This document shows, in pieces, positions 1 through 5,381 of a DNA stretch of 5,479 nucleotides (positions are counted from its first letter, which is position 1; the number at the start of each line of letters is the position of its first letter). The stretch lies in assembly GCA_946611495.1 (NCBI GenBank), contig CAMODR010000103.1, positions 1-5,479 on the forward strand, read 5' to 3'. A program made the position numbers and the translations under genes. The stretch is from an uncultured Methanobrevibacter sp. (lineage in GTDB: Archaea > Methanobacteriota > Methanobacteria > Methanobacteriales > Methanobacteriaceae). The notes under the pieces are model-generated. The model had not been told where the DNA came from. It did no database searches and saw nothing but the letters and a program-made list of their open reading frames with translations.

Positions 1-47
1 TAAACTTCACTTGTAAAAGATATATACTATTATTAAAAAAATATTAA

Positions 48-99
48 ATATAAATTTCGTTAAGATAATTGAAATAATTTTTTATAAGAAATTATAAAT
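48..99 (+). promoter_or_regulatory. candidate comB promoter region
   Basis: Three TATA-like boxes lie upstream of comB: ATATAAAT at 48-55, TTTATAAG at 81-88 and TTATAAAT at 92-99. Archaeal transcription usually starts about 25-27 bases downstream of the box centre. The first would give a leader of about 45 bases, the second one of about 10 bases, and the third an almost leaderless message starting near the ATG at 123. The region is so AT-rich that TATA-like strings arise by chance, so which one is used, if any, is not decided. Confidence 0.35.
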
Positions 100-122
100 T
101 TGATAAAAGATAAGTGACTAAA

Positions 123-872
123 ATGATAATAGATTTAAGCTTAGCAGAAAGCCACTCTAAAGATGTTTCAATTATGGTTGATGCTTTAAGAGCAAGCACT
201 ACAATAACAGTAGCTTTAGACCATTTTAAAGAAGTAATTCCTGCATTTTCTCCAGAAGAGGCTAGAAAACTTGCTAAAGAAAATAACTCTGTCCTTGCAG
301 GAGAGCGAAAAGGACAAAAATTAGATGGCTTTGACCTTGGAAACTCCCCTTGCCAGATAAAGGATTTCAATACAGACAAAGAATCAATTGTTCTTACAAC
401 AAGCAATGGAGTGAGAGCCCTTGAAAATATGAAAAATTCAAGGAATATCCTAATTGGTGGATTCACTAATGCAAAAGCTCTTGCTAAAGCAGCAACAGAA
501 CTTGCTCGAGAAGAAATAGAAATAGTTATGGGAGGATATAATGGAGAATTTGCCATAGAAGACTTCTTAGCAGCAGGAGAAATATTATATTGGATTAAAG
601 AAGAACTAAAAAAAGAAGACACTGCACTTGAAGATACAAACGATGGTTCTGATTATCAATGGAAAGATAGAAAGGGATTTTCTGAATATGCAATATCTGC
701 TATTTTAGCAAGCCGTGATAAAGAATCTAACAATAAAGAAATACTTAAATCAAAATCTGGAAAACGATTAAGATATTTAAACTATCATGATGATGTAGAA
801 CTATGCATGAAAAGAAATATAAGTGAAAATGTAGGAATCTATAAAGATGGAAAGATCGTTTTGTATGAATAA
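123..872 (+). CDS. comB: 2-phosphosulfolactate phosphatase (ComB), coenzyme M biosynthesis
   Basis: ComB is a Mg2+-dependent cytoplasmic phosphatase that converts 2-phosphosulfolactate to sulfolactate, an early step in making coenzyme M. Family motifs are clear (residues counted from the GTG at 114): VDALRASTT at 22-30, GERKG at 63-67, GFDLGNSP at 72-79, LTTSNGVRAL at 94-103, and GGYNGEFAIEDFLAAG at 140-155. The C-terminal DDVELCM segment (226-232) is also typical. The protein is 249-252 residues; relatives are about 225-240, and the excess seems to be an acidic insert near 163-188. A TAA at 111-113 blocks any longer start, leaving GTG 114 or ATG 123. ATG 123 is preferred because AAGTGA (112-117), close to the archaeal AGGTGA ribosome binding sequence, lies five bases before it, while GTG 114 has none. 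It appears to be a single-gene unit. Family identification is secure. Confidence 0.93.
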   Translation: MIIDLSLAESHSKDVSIMVDALRASTTITVALDHFKEVIPAFSPEEARKLAKENNSVLAGERKGQKLDGFDLGNSPCQIKDFNTDKESIVLTTSNGVRALENMKNSRNILIGGFTNAKALAKAATELAREEIEIVMGGYNGEFAIEDFLAAGEILYWIKEELKKEDTALEDTNDGSDYQWKDRKGFSEYAISAILASRDKESNNKEILKSKSGKRLRYLNYHDDVELCMKRNISENVGIYKDGKIVLYE

Positions 873-1002
873 AACAAATTTACAAAGAATACTACTTATA
901 AAAAATTTATTATTAAACAGTTTTATACAGATAAAACAATTTTACAAATAATACTGCAAAGAATACTGCAAAGAATACTGATTATAAAAAAATTTATAAT
1001 TA
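868..1002 (+). repeat. degenerate direct repeats downstream of comB, with a 12-bp tandem repeat
   Basis: The spacer after comB is built from related segments. A 26-bp segment at 868-893, which includes the comB stop codon, recurs at 930-955 with three mismatches. The unit AATACTGCAAAG is repeated in tandem at 950-961 and 962-973, with a partial third copy (AATACTG) at 974-980. A segment of about 33 bases at 883-915 recurs at 969-1002, with two substitutions in its first part and one extra A in its A-run. The pattern looks like local duplication by replication slippage. There is no coding potential here, and none of the repeats makes a convincing hairpin or CRISPR-like unit. Confidence 0.75.
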
Positions 1003-1078
1003 ATCAAATTTAAATAACTGAAATGTTAAATAGTAATAAAAAGTAAAATTTAAATCATAATTAGAATTTAATTAAAAA

Positions 1079-1122
1079 ATATATAAATTATTTTTTTAAC
1101 CAAAATGCAAAAAATTATAAAT
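1079..1122 (+). promoter_or_regulatory. promoter of the TraB-like / zinc-ribbon operon
   Basis: The best archaeal promoter candidate is TTATAAAT at 1115-1122, preceded by a purine-rich GCAAAAAA stretch (1107-1114) that could serve as the B recognition element. It predicts a start near 1145 and a leader of about 20 bases that keeps the ribosome binding site at 1153-1158. A second TATA-like string, ATATATAAATT at 1079-1089, would start transcription near 1110, but a run of seven T at 1091-1097 follows it directly. The nearer box is favoured. Confidence 0.5.
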
Positions 1123-1152
1123 TATAATTCTCAATTAATAATAAAAAACAAA

Positions 1153-1158
1153 GAAGGA
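1153..1158 (+). promoter_or_regulatory. ribosome binding site of the TraB-like gene
   Basis: GAAGGA lies eight to nine bases before the ATG at 1166. It is a moderate match to the GGAGGTGAT consensus and supports that ATG as the start. Confidence 0.6.
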
Positions 1159-1165
1159 TAATCTA

Positions 1166-2332
1166 ATGAGACGAGAATGCTTAAAGATAATAGGTACTGC
1201 ACACGTATCTCAAAATAGTGTAGATGAAGTGAAAGAGGCTATTTTAGAAGATCAACCAGATGTAGTGGCTATTGAATTAGATAGAGGAAGATACATTAGA
1301 TTAATGAATCAAAGAAATGGAATTGTAGAAGATGACCAAATCCACATTACAAAAATCATTAAGGAAAATAAGGTAGGTCTCTTTTTAACCACAACCATTC
1401 TCTCTTATATGCAAAATAAGATTGGAGAAGACTTAGACGTTAAGCCAGGTTCAGAAATGGTTGGTGCAATTGAAGCAGCTGAAGAGATAGGTTGCAGAAT
1501 CGCATTGATTGACCGTGACATCAATGTCACATTACAAAGAGTCTTAAACAATATGTCAACATGGGAAAAACTTAAATTTGTCTACGGAATTATTGCATCA
1601 TTATTCTCCAATGAGGAAGAAGAAATCGATGTGGAATCCTTAAAAGAACAATCTGCAATCGATGAGGCAATGGGTTACTTTAAGGAAATTTCCCCTGGAG
1701 CATATGAGGCATTGGTTAATGAAAGGGATGCTTATCTTGCAATGGGCATCTTACATATTCCAGAAGACCATGTAATTGCAGTTGTAGGTGCAGGACATAA
1801 GGAAGGAATCAATAATTATCTTGATAATCCCGAAAGAATTCCTCCACATAAAGATTTAATTGATACAGAGAAAAAGGGAGGAATCCCTTGGCTTAAAATC
1901 ATCTTGGCTTTAATCCCAATCTCATTTGTTGTGATATTTTTTCTTGCTTGGATGAAAGGAATCCAAATCCAAGGAAACATTATGGAATTTGTTGTAATAA
2001 GTATGATCATGGGATTTATAGGCTCAATTTTATCAGGGTCTAAAATTCAATCTGCAATTGTTGGAGGAGTCGTTGCTCCACTTACCATTATTCACCCATT
2101 ACTTGCAGCAGGTTGGTTTTCAGGACTTACAGAAGCTAAATTCAGAAAGGTTAGAAAACGAGACATTACTAATCTTGGAAAAATAGAAAGCTTTAGGGAC
2201 TTATGGAACAATAACATCTTTAGAATCCTTCTTGTTGTAGTTGGAACCAACTTAGGAGTGAGCATTGCAACATTAGTAATATTGCCTTCTCAAGTATTTA
2301 TTCCATTGTTTATGAAAATCTTCGGAGGATAA
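1166..2332 (+). CDS. TraB/PrgY-family protein with membrane C-terminus
   Basis: This 388-residue protein belongs to the TraB family, named after enterococcal proteins that shut down a peptide mating pheromone and related to the putative metalloprotease clan that includes Tiki and GumN. Archaeal members are widespread but their substrate is unknown. Motifs seen: GTAHVS at 10-15, IELDRGRY at 36-43, NERD at 185-188 and VVGAGHKEGI at 206-215; the first and last supply the two histidines expected of the family. An acidic stretch (149-154) sits mid-protein. Four hydrophobic segments follow, near 241-262, 271-290, 295-318 and 351-373, so the N-terminal domain is probably held at the membrane. Residues APLTIIHPLLAAGWFSGLTE (304-323) resemble a well-conserved stretch of archaeal members. 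The length is normal for the archaeal group. The gene is probably co-transcribed with the zinc-ribbon gene three bases downstream. The family call is firm; pheromone inactivation should not be assumed. Confidence 0.88.
   Translation: MRRECLKIIGTAHVSQNSVDEVKEAILEDQPDVVAIELDRGRYIRLMNQRNGIVEDDQIHITKIIKENKVGLFLTTTILSYMQNKIGEDLDVKPGSEMVGAIEAAEEIGCRIALIDRDINVTLQRVLNNMSTWEKLKFVYGIIASLFSNEEEEIDVESLKEQSAIDEAMGYFKEISPGAYEALVNERDAYLAMGILHIPEDHVIAVVGAGHKEGINNYLDNPERIPPHKDLIDTEKKGGIPWLKIILALIPISFVVIFFLAWMKGIQIQGNIMEFVVISMIMGFIGSILSGSKIQSAIVGGVVAPLTIIHPLLAAGWFSGLTEAKFRKVRKRDITNLGKIESFRDLWNNNIFRILLVVVGTNLGVSIATLVILPSQVFIPLFMKIFGG
2324..2329 (+). promoter_or_regulatory. ribosome binding site embedded in the TraB-like stop region
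   Basis: GGAGGA forms the last two codons (Gly-Gly) of the TraB-like gene and directly precedes its TAA stop. It lies six bases before the ATG at 2336, close to ideal spacing. Ribosomes finishing the first gene would cover the start of the second, which indicates translational coupling. Confidence 0.8.
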
Positions 2333-2335
2333 AAA

Positions 2336-2599
2336 ATGTATGTAATATTCAGATGCGACTGCGGAAGAGTCCTTTATGCAAAACAAGGAGTTGCCACAAG
2401 AAAATGCACTTGCGGAAAAACAATTAAAGTAAAAAGTCGCAGAATCCTAAAAAAAGTAGAAACTGCACAAGATGCATCAGAGGCAGTTCAGGAAATGCAA
2501 GCAGAAATCTATGGAAATACTGGATTCAGTACAGCAGACGTTTATAAGAAAAATAAATTCTTAAATCAATTAGATAGAAAAATGGATGAATTTAAATAA
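2336..2599 (+). CDS. small CxCG zinc-ribbon protein (DUF1922 type)
   Basis: This 87-residue protein starts MYVIFRCDCG and carries two CxCG knuckles, C7-x-C9-G and C24-x-C26-G, which together can bind one zinc ion. A basic stretch follows (K28 to K40), then a predicted helix (about 43-59) and a charged C-terminal tail ending in DRKMDEFK. It closely resembles a small Methanothermobacter thermautotrophicus protein, MTH1184 as I recall, whose solution structure was solved without a function being found; that one is about 71 residues, so the tail here is longer. There is no signal peptide or membrane segment, so it should be cytoplasmic. The basic patch beside a zinc ribbon would suit nucleic-acid or protein binding, but that is inference. 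Its start is fixed by the GGAGGA site inside the preceding gene, and the coupling implies roughly matched expression with the TraB-like protein. Confidence 0.85.
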   Translation: MYVIFRCDCGRVLYAKQGVATRKCTCGKTIKVKSRRILKKVETAQDASEAVQEMQAEIYGNTGFSTADVYKKNKFLNQLDRKMDEFK

Positions 2600-2696
2600 T
2601 TTATTCCCATTTCTATCATCATAACAACATTTCAATATTATTCTTATTTCTATCACCACAATCTTAATCAAAATTCATTTCAAAAATTATTTACTC

Positions 2697-2753
2697 TTTT
2701 TTAAATAGAAATATTCCAAAAAATAATTAAAATAAATAAAACTCACTTTTTTT
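2697..2753 (+). terminator. candidate oligo-T terminators after the zinc-ribbon gene
   Basis: A run of six T (2697-2702) and a run of seven T (2747-2753) lie about 100 and 150 bases after the stop codon. Archaeal RNA polymerase terminates at such T tracts on the coding strand without needing a hairpin. Both runs are short, so termination here may be partial. Confidence 0.4.
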
Positions 2754-2767
2754 ACAATTACCATTTC

Positions 2768-2881
2768 ACATCAATTTAATACAATAAAATCAACTTAAAA
2801 AAATGAAATCAACTTAATACAATAAAATCAACTTAACAAAATGAAATCAACTTAACAAAATGAAATCAATTTTACAAAGCC
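2768..2881 (+). repeat. six-copy 19-bp tandem repeat array
   Basis: Six adjoining 19-bp units start at 2768, 2787, 2806, 2825, 2844 and 2863. The unit is AAATCAACTTAACAAAATG. The copies at 2825 and 2844 are identical; the copy at 2787 differs by one base. The copies at 2768 and 2806 share another ending (ATACAATA), so the first four copies read as two 38-bp dimers. The last copy is degraded at its 3' end. The unit is not palindromic and there are no spacers, so it is not a CRISPR array. Because 19 is not a multiple of three and stops are frequent, the array is not coding. It sits about 170 bases before the CNNM-type gene, upstream of that gene's TATA box. Confidence 0.9.
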
Positions 2882-2989
2882 ACTAAACAAATTTTAATCA
2901 AAGCACTAAAAATCGCTTAAAATAGAAAGATTAAAATATTAAATTATAAAAATATTAAGATATTTAAAGATATTATTAAATAGTTTATC

Positions 2990-2997
2990 ATATAAAT
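2990..2997 (+). promoter_or_regulatory. promoter (TATA box) of the CNNM/CaCA operon
   Basis: ATATAAAT at 2990-2997 predicts a transcript start near 3020 and a leader of about 28 bases that includes the AAAAGGA ribosome binding site at 3031-3037. A closer TATA-like string (TTTATAAA at 3015-3022) would start the message near 3045 and remove that site, so the upstream box is favoured. Confidence 0.5.
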
Positions 2998-3030
2998 AAA
3001 CTTATGAACAAATTTTTATAAACAATTATA

Positions 3031-3037
3031 AAAAGGA
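3031..3037 (+). promoter_or_regulatory. ribosome binding site of the CNNM-type gene
   Basis: AAAAGGA ends ten bases before the ATG at 3048. It is a modest Shine-Dalgarno match and supports that start, which also gives a hydrophobic first membrane helix as expected for the family. Confidence 0.55.
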
Positions 3038-3047
3038 CTTAATAGAA

Positions 3048-4385
3048 ATGGACTCGATAATTATAGCAATTGAAATTATAATAATCATAATTTTAATCGT
3101 ACTGAATGGGCTTTTATCCCTTGCTGAAATTGCAGTTGTGTCTGCAAGAAGAATCAGAATGCAAAAAATTGCAGAAGAAGGGGATAAAAGAGCTTTAGCT
3201 GTTTTAGACTTTATGGACAATGCCAGTGATTTCCTATCCACAGTTCAAGTTGGAATAACTTTTACTGCAATCATTACAGGGGCACTTGGTGGTACTACTT
3301 TTTCTGAACCTTTAGGAAACTTCTTTAGCCCGTACATCCCGTACAGCTATCAAATTAGTTTCATACTTGTGATTCTTGTTACATCTTACTTTACAATATT
3401 AGTTGGTGAGATTGTACCAAAAAGAATGGCATTAAACGATCCTGAAGGATATGCTTTGCAAACTGCAAAATTCATGCAAATAAGTTCCATAATCTGCAAG
3501 CCAGTTGTAATATTACTTGACAGCTCCACCAATTTAGCATTAAGAATTGTTGGTTCATCTCCAAAAGAAGACATCGTAACTGAAGAGGAAGTCAAATTAC
3601 TCATTGAAGAGGGTATTGAAGACGGAACAATAGCTGAAGAAGAGGAAGACATTATTAAAAGAGTGTTCCGTTTAGATGACCAAAAAGTGGACATGATAAT
3701 GACTCCAAGAAGTGAAATAATTTGGCTTGATTTGGAAGATGATATTGAAGAGAACAAGGAAAAGATTATTGAAAGTAAAAGATCCATTTTCCCTGTTGCA
3801 GATGCTGAATTAGATGACTTTATTGGTGTTGTTCAGGCAAAGGATATTCTTAGTGAAATATTTGCAGGCAAAGATGTGAACATTAGAGAAAGCGTTAAGT
3901 CCCCATTAGTCGTTCCTGAAAATATGCTTTCAATGGATTTGCTTAAGGAATTTAAGGAAAACAGAGAATATGTCCATATGGTACTTGTTGTGGATGAATT
4001 TGGAAGCGTTGTAGGATTGATTACATTAAACGACCTTCTTGAAGGTATTGTTGGAGACATTCCAGGTATTGATGAGGAAGATGACCCTAAAGCAATTGAA
4101 AGAAAAGATAATTCCTGGTTAATTGACGGTAGATTCTCTATTGAAGACTTTAAGGACATGTTTGAAATTGAAGAGGACATGCCTAATGAAGTTGAAGACG
4201 GATATACAACCCTTGCAGGATTCATCTTATCACATGCAGGAAAAATCCCAGAAACAGGCGAAATATTTACAGAAGGCAAATTCACTTTCGAAATCATAGA
4301 TATGGATTCCAATCATATCGATAAGATTCTAGTGAAAGTCAATGAAGAGAGCGAAGAATCAGAAATCGAAAATGAAGAGGATTAA
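3048..4385 (+). CDS. CNNM/CorC (HlyC/CorC) family membrane protein with CBS pair
   Basis: A 445-residue membrane protein with the standard architecture: a CNNM transmembrane domain (about 1-165), a CBS pair (about 212-335) and a CorC/HlyC C-terminal domain (about 350-430). Membrane segments lie near 3-26, 65-85, 102-120 and 140-158. Family motifs are SLAEIA at 24-29, TVQVGITF at 65-72 and GEIVPKRMAL at 120-129; then VFRLDDQKVDMIMTPR at 206-221 opens the CBS region, VDEFGSVVGLITLNDLLEGI (315-334) is the second CBS core, and WLIDGRFSIEDF (357-368) with GYTTLAGFIL (385-394) marks the C-terminal domain. Bacterial and archaeal homologues act as Na+-coupled Mg2+ exporters regulated by ATP-Mg2+ at the CBS pair; older 'hemolysin' labels are misleading. 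The tail 433-445 is strongly acidic. Length is normal. It is followed by a calcium-exchanger gene, which supports a cation-export role. Mg2+ versus Co2+ or another metal is not decided by sequence. Confidence 0.92.
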   Translation: MDSIIIAIEIIIIIILIVLNGLLSLAEIAVVSARRIRMQKIAEEGDKRALAVLDFMDNASDFLSTVQVGITFTAIITGALGGTTFSEPLGNFFSPYIPYSYQISFILVILVTSYFTILVGEIVPKRMALNDPEGYALQTAKFMQISSIICKPVVILLDSSTNLALRIVGSSPKEDIVTEEEVKLLIEEGIEDGTIAEEEEDIIKRVFRLDDQKVDMIMTPRSEIIWLDLEDDIEENKEKIIESKRSIFPVADAELDDFIGVVQAKDILSEIFAGKDVNIRESVKSPLVVPENMLSMDLLKEFKENREYVHMVLVVDEFGSVVGLITLNDLLEGIVGDIPGIDEEDDPKAIERKDNSWLIDGRFSIEDFKDMFEIEEDMPNEVEDGYTTLAGFILSHAGKIPETGEIFTEGKFTFEIIDMDSNHIDKILVKVNEESEESEIENEED

Positions 4386-4398
4386 TTATTCAAACTCT

Positions 4399-4405
4399 AG
4401 GGGGT
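4399..4405 (+). promoter_or_regulatory. ribosome binding site for the CaCA gene, placed for an AUA start at 4412
   Basis: AGGGGGT is the strongest Shine-Dalgarno-like sequence in the gap after the CNNM-type gene. It is 18 bases before the ATG at 4424, which is too far, but only six bases before an in-frame ATA at 4412, which is ideal. Reading from that ATA gives the N-terminus (M)ELIMQIILL, resembling the usual beginning of prokaryotic members of this family (MEL followed by a hydrophobic helix). No in-frame ATG, GTG or TTG lies between the site and 4424. Confidence 0.6.
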
Positions 4406-4423
4406 AAAACCATAGAACTAATC

Positions 4424-5353
4424 ATGCAAATTATTTTACTAATTATAGGTTTTGTGCTTTTAATTAAAGGTGCAGATATATTCGTAGATGGTGCAAGTAA
4501 TGTGGCATATAACTTTAAGATACCTACAGTGATTGTTGGATTAACCATTGTAGCATTTGGTACAAGCGCCCCTGAAGCTGCAGTATCAATCACATCTGCA
4601 TTTGCTGGAAGCAATGCAATTTCCTTAGGAAACGTTGTGGGAAGTAATATATTCAATATCTTAGGAGTTGTAGGTACCTCTGCTTTACTTGGAACCCTTA
4701 CTGTTGATAAGGTATTGATTAAAAGAGATTTCCCATTCCTTGTTGTCTCAACAATTGGACTGCTCATTATAGCATATCTTTTTGGAGAAATAAGTCAAAT
4801 ATGCGGAATAATATTCTTAATCATAATCATAGCATATGTTTATTATCTTGTTAAGAAAGCAAGAGAAGATAAGGATGCAATGAATGAGCAAAGCGAAATA
4901 AAACTTACAATACCAAAAGCAGTTATATACATAGTCATTGGTATTATTGGAATCATAATCGGTTCTGACTTAGTTGTAGATGGAGCAAGCTACATTGCAG
5001 GTGTCTTTGGATTAAGTGATGTGCTTATTGGTCTTACAATTGTTGCTATAGGAACATCATTACCGGAATTTGTTACTTCCATCACTGCACTTAAGAAAGG
5101 AGACAATGGTATTGTAGTGGGAAATGTACTTGGATCATGCATTTTTAATATATTATTCATTTTAGGTATAAGCAGTGCAATCATGCCAATGCCAATTGCG
5201 CCTGAAATGGTATTTGATATATTGCTAATGACATTAGTAACCATTATCGGAGCATGGTTCACCTATACAAAAAGCGAAGTTGATAAGAAGGAAGGATTGG
5301 TTTTAGTAATCCTATTCATTATCTATATGGCTTTTGTAATCTTAAGAAATTAA
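4424..5353 (+). CDS. CaCA-family sodium/calcium exchanger (YrbG/NCX_Mj type)
   Basis: A 309-residue integral membrane antiporter of the Ca2+/cation exchanger family, related to E. coli YrbG and Methanocaldococcus NCX_Mj. It has the two inverted alpha repeats: GLTIVAFGTSAPEAAVSI (39-56) with GNVVGSNIFNIL (69-80), and GLTIVAIGTSLPEFVTSI (203-220) with GNVLGSCIFNIL (233-244). The ion-binding glutamates are E51 and E215. About ten hydrophobic helices are visible, five per half, joined by a charged cytoplasmic loop (143-160). The position matching NCX_Mj D240 is N242, as in YrbG-like proteins, and C239 stands where Asn or Ala is more usual. Coordinates begin at the first ATG, but an AUA at 4412 with a well-placed ribosome binding site is the likelier start and would add four residues (313 total; NCX_Mj is about 302). 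It is probably co-transcribed with the CNNM-type gene 38 bases upstream and pumps Ca2+ out using the Na+ gradient; ion choice is inferred. Confidence 0.92.
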   Translation: MQIILLIIGFVLLIKGADIFVDGASNVAYNFKIPTVIVGLTIVAFGTSAPEAAVSITSAFAGSNAISLGNVVGSNIFNILGVVGTSALLGTLTVDKVLIKRDFPFLVVSTIGLLIIAYLFGEISQICGIIFLIIIIAYVYYLVKKAREDKDAMNEQSEIKLTIPKAVIYIVIGIIGIIIGSDLVVDGASYIAGVFGLSDVLIGLTIVAIGTSLPEFVTSITALKKGDNGIVVGNVLGSCIFNILFILGISSAIMPMPIAPEMVFDILLMTLVTIIGAWFTYTKSEVDKKEGLVLVILFIIYMAFVILRN

Positions 5354-5360
5354 ACTTTAA

Positions 5361-5381
5361 TTTCTTTTTTCTTTTTTTTTT
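5361..5381 (+). terminator. oligo-T terminator of the CNNM/CaCA operon
   Basis: Eight bases after the exchanger stop codon comes an almost pure pyrimidine stretch holding runs of six T (5365-5370) and ten T (5372-5381). This is the classic archaeal intrinsic terminator and the strongest in the window. GAAAAATTAAA directly after it (5382-5392) is partly complementary to TTTAATTTC upstream (5356-5364), but the stem is imperfect and probably unimportant. Confidence 0.8.

Larger units (their letters stand above)
2600..3047. other. 448-bp gene-free spacer
   Basis: No credible gene was seen on either strand. From the left it holds a pyrimidine-rich stretch in which ATTTCTATCA occurs twice (2609-2618 and 2646-2655), two T runs that may end the upstream transcript (2697-2702 and 2747-2753), a six-copy 19-bp tandem repeat (2768-2881), about 100 bases of AT-rich sequence without clear structure, and the promoter and ribosome binding site of the CNNM-type gene. 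No tRNA-like or riboswitch-like fold was recognised by eye, though a small RNA cannot be ruled out. Confidence 0.7.

Noticed and set aside
1114..1128. Near-palindrome made from ATTATAAATTATAAT before the TraB-like gene as an operator
   Set aside because: It is a doubled ATTATAA in very AT-rich DNA and coincides with the TATA box; symmetry is imperfect.
1515..1530. Perfect inverted repeat GTGACATcaATGTCAC
   Set aside because: It lies inside the TraB-like coding region over ordinary codons (Arg-Asp-Ile-Asn-Val-Thr), has a two-base centre and is far from any promoter, so chance is the simplest explanation.
1166..2332. Pheromone-based conjugation or plasmid origin for the TraB-like gene
   Set aside because: No conjugation, replication or mobilisation genes are nearby, and chromosomal homologues are widespread in archaea and eukaryotes.
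2768..2881. CRISPR array
   Set aside because: The 19-bp units adjoin with no unique spacers, are not palindromic, and no cas gene is present.
2803..2886. Repeated mini-reading frames ATG AAA TCA ACT TAA (Met-Lys-Ser-Thr) in the tandem array, plus an eight-codon version at the end
   Set aside because: They follow from the repeat unit, have no ribosome binding site and are too short to be credible genes; they could only matter as leader peptides, for which nothing else speaks.
3386..3787. Long minus-strand open frame opposite the CNNM gene, and similar ones opposite comB and the exchanger
   Set aside because: These are Ser- and Ile-rich shadows of the plus-strand codons, without ribosome binding sites or family motifs.
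3048..4385. Hemolysin annotation
   Set aside because: The CNNM domain, CBS pair and CorC domain match cation exporters; the hemolysin name is historical and no toxin feature is present.
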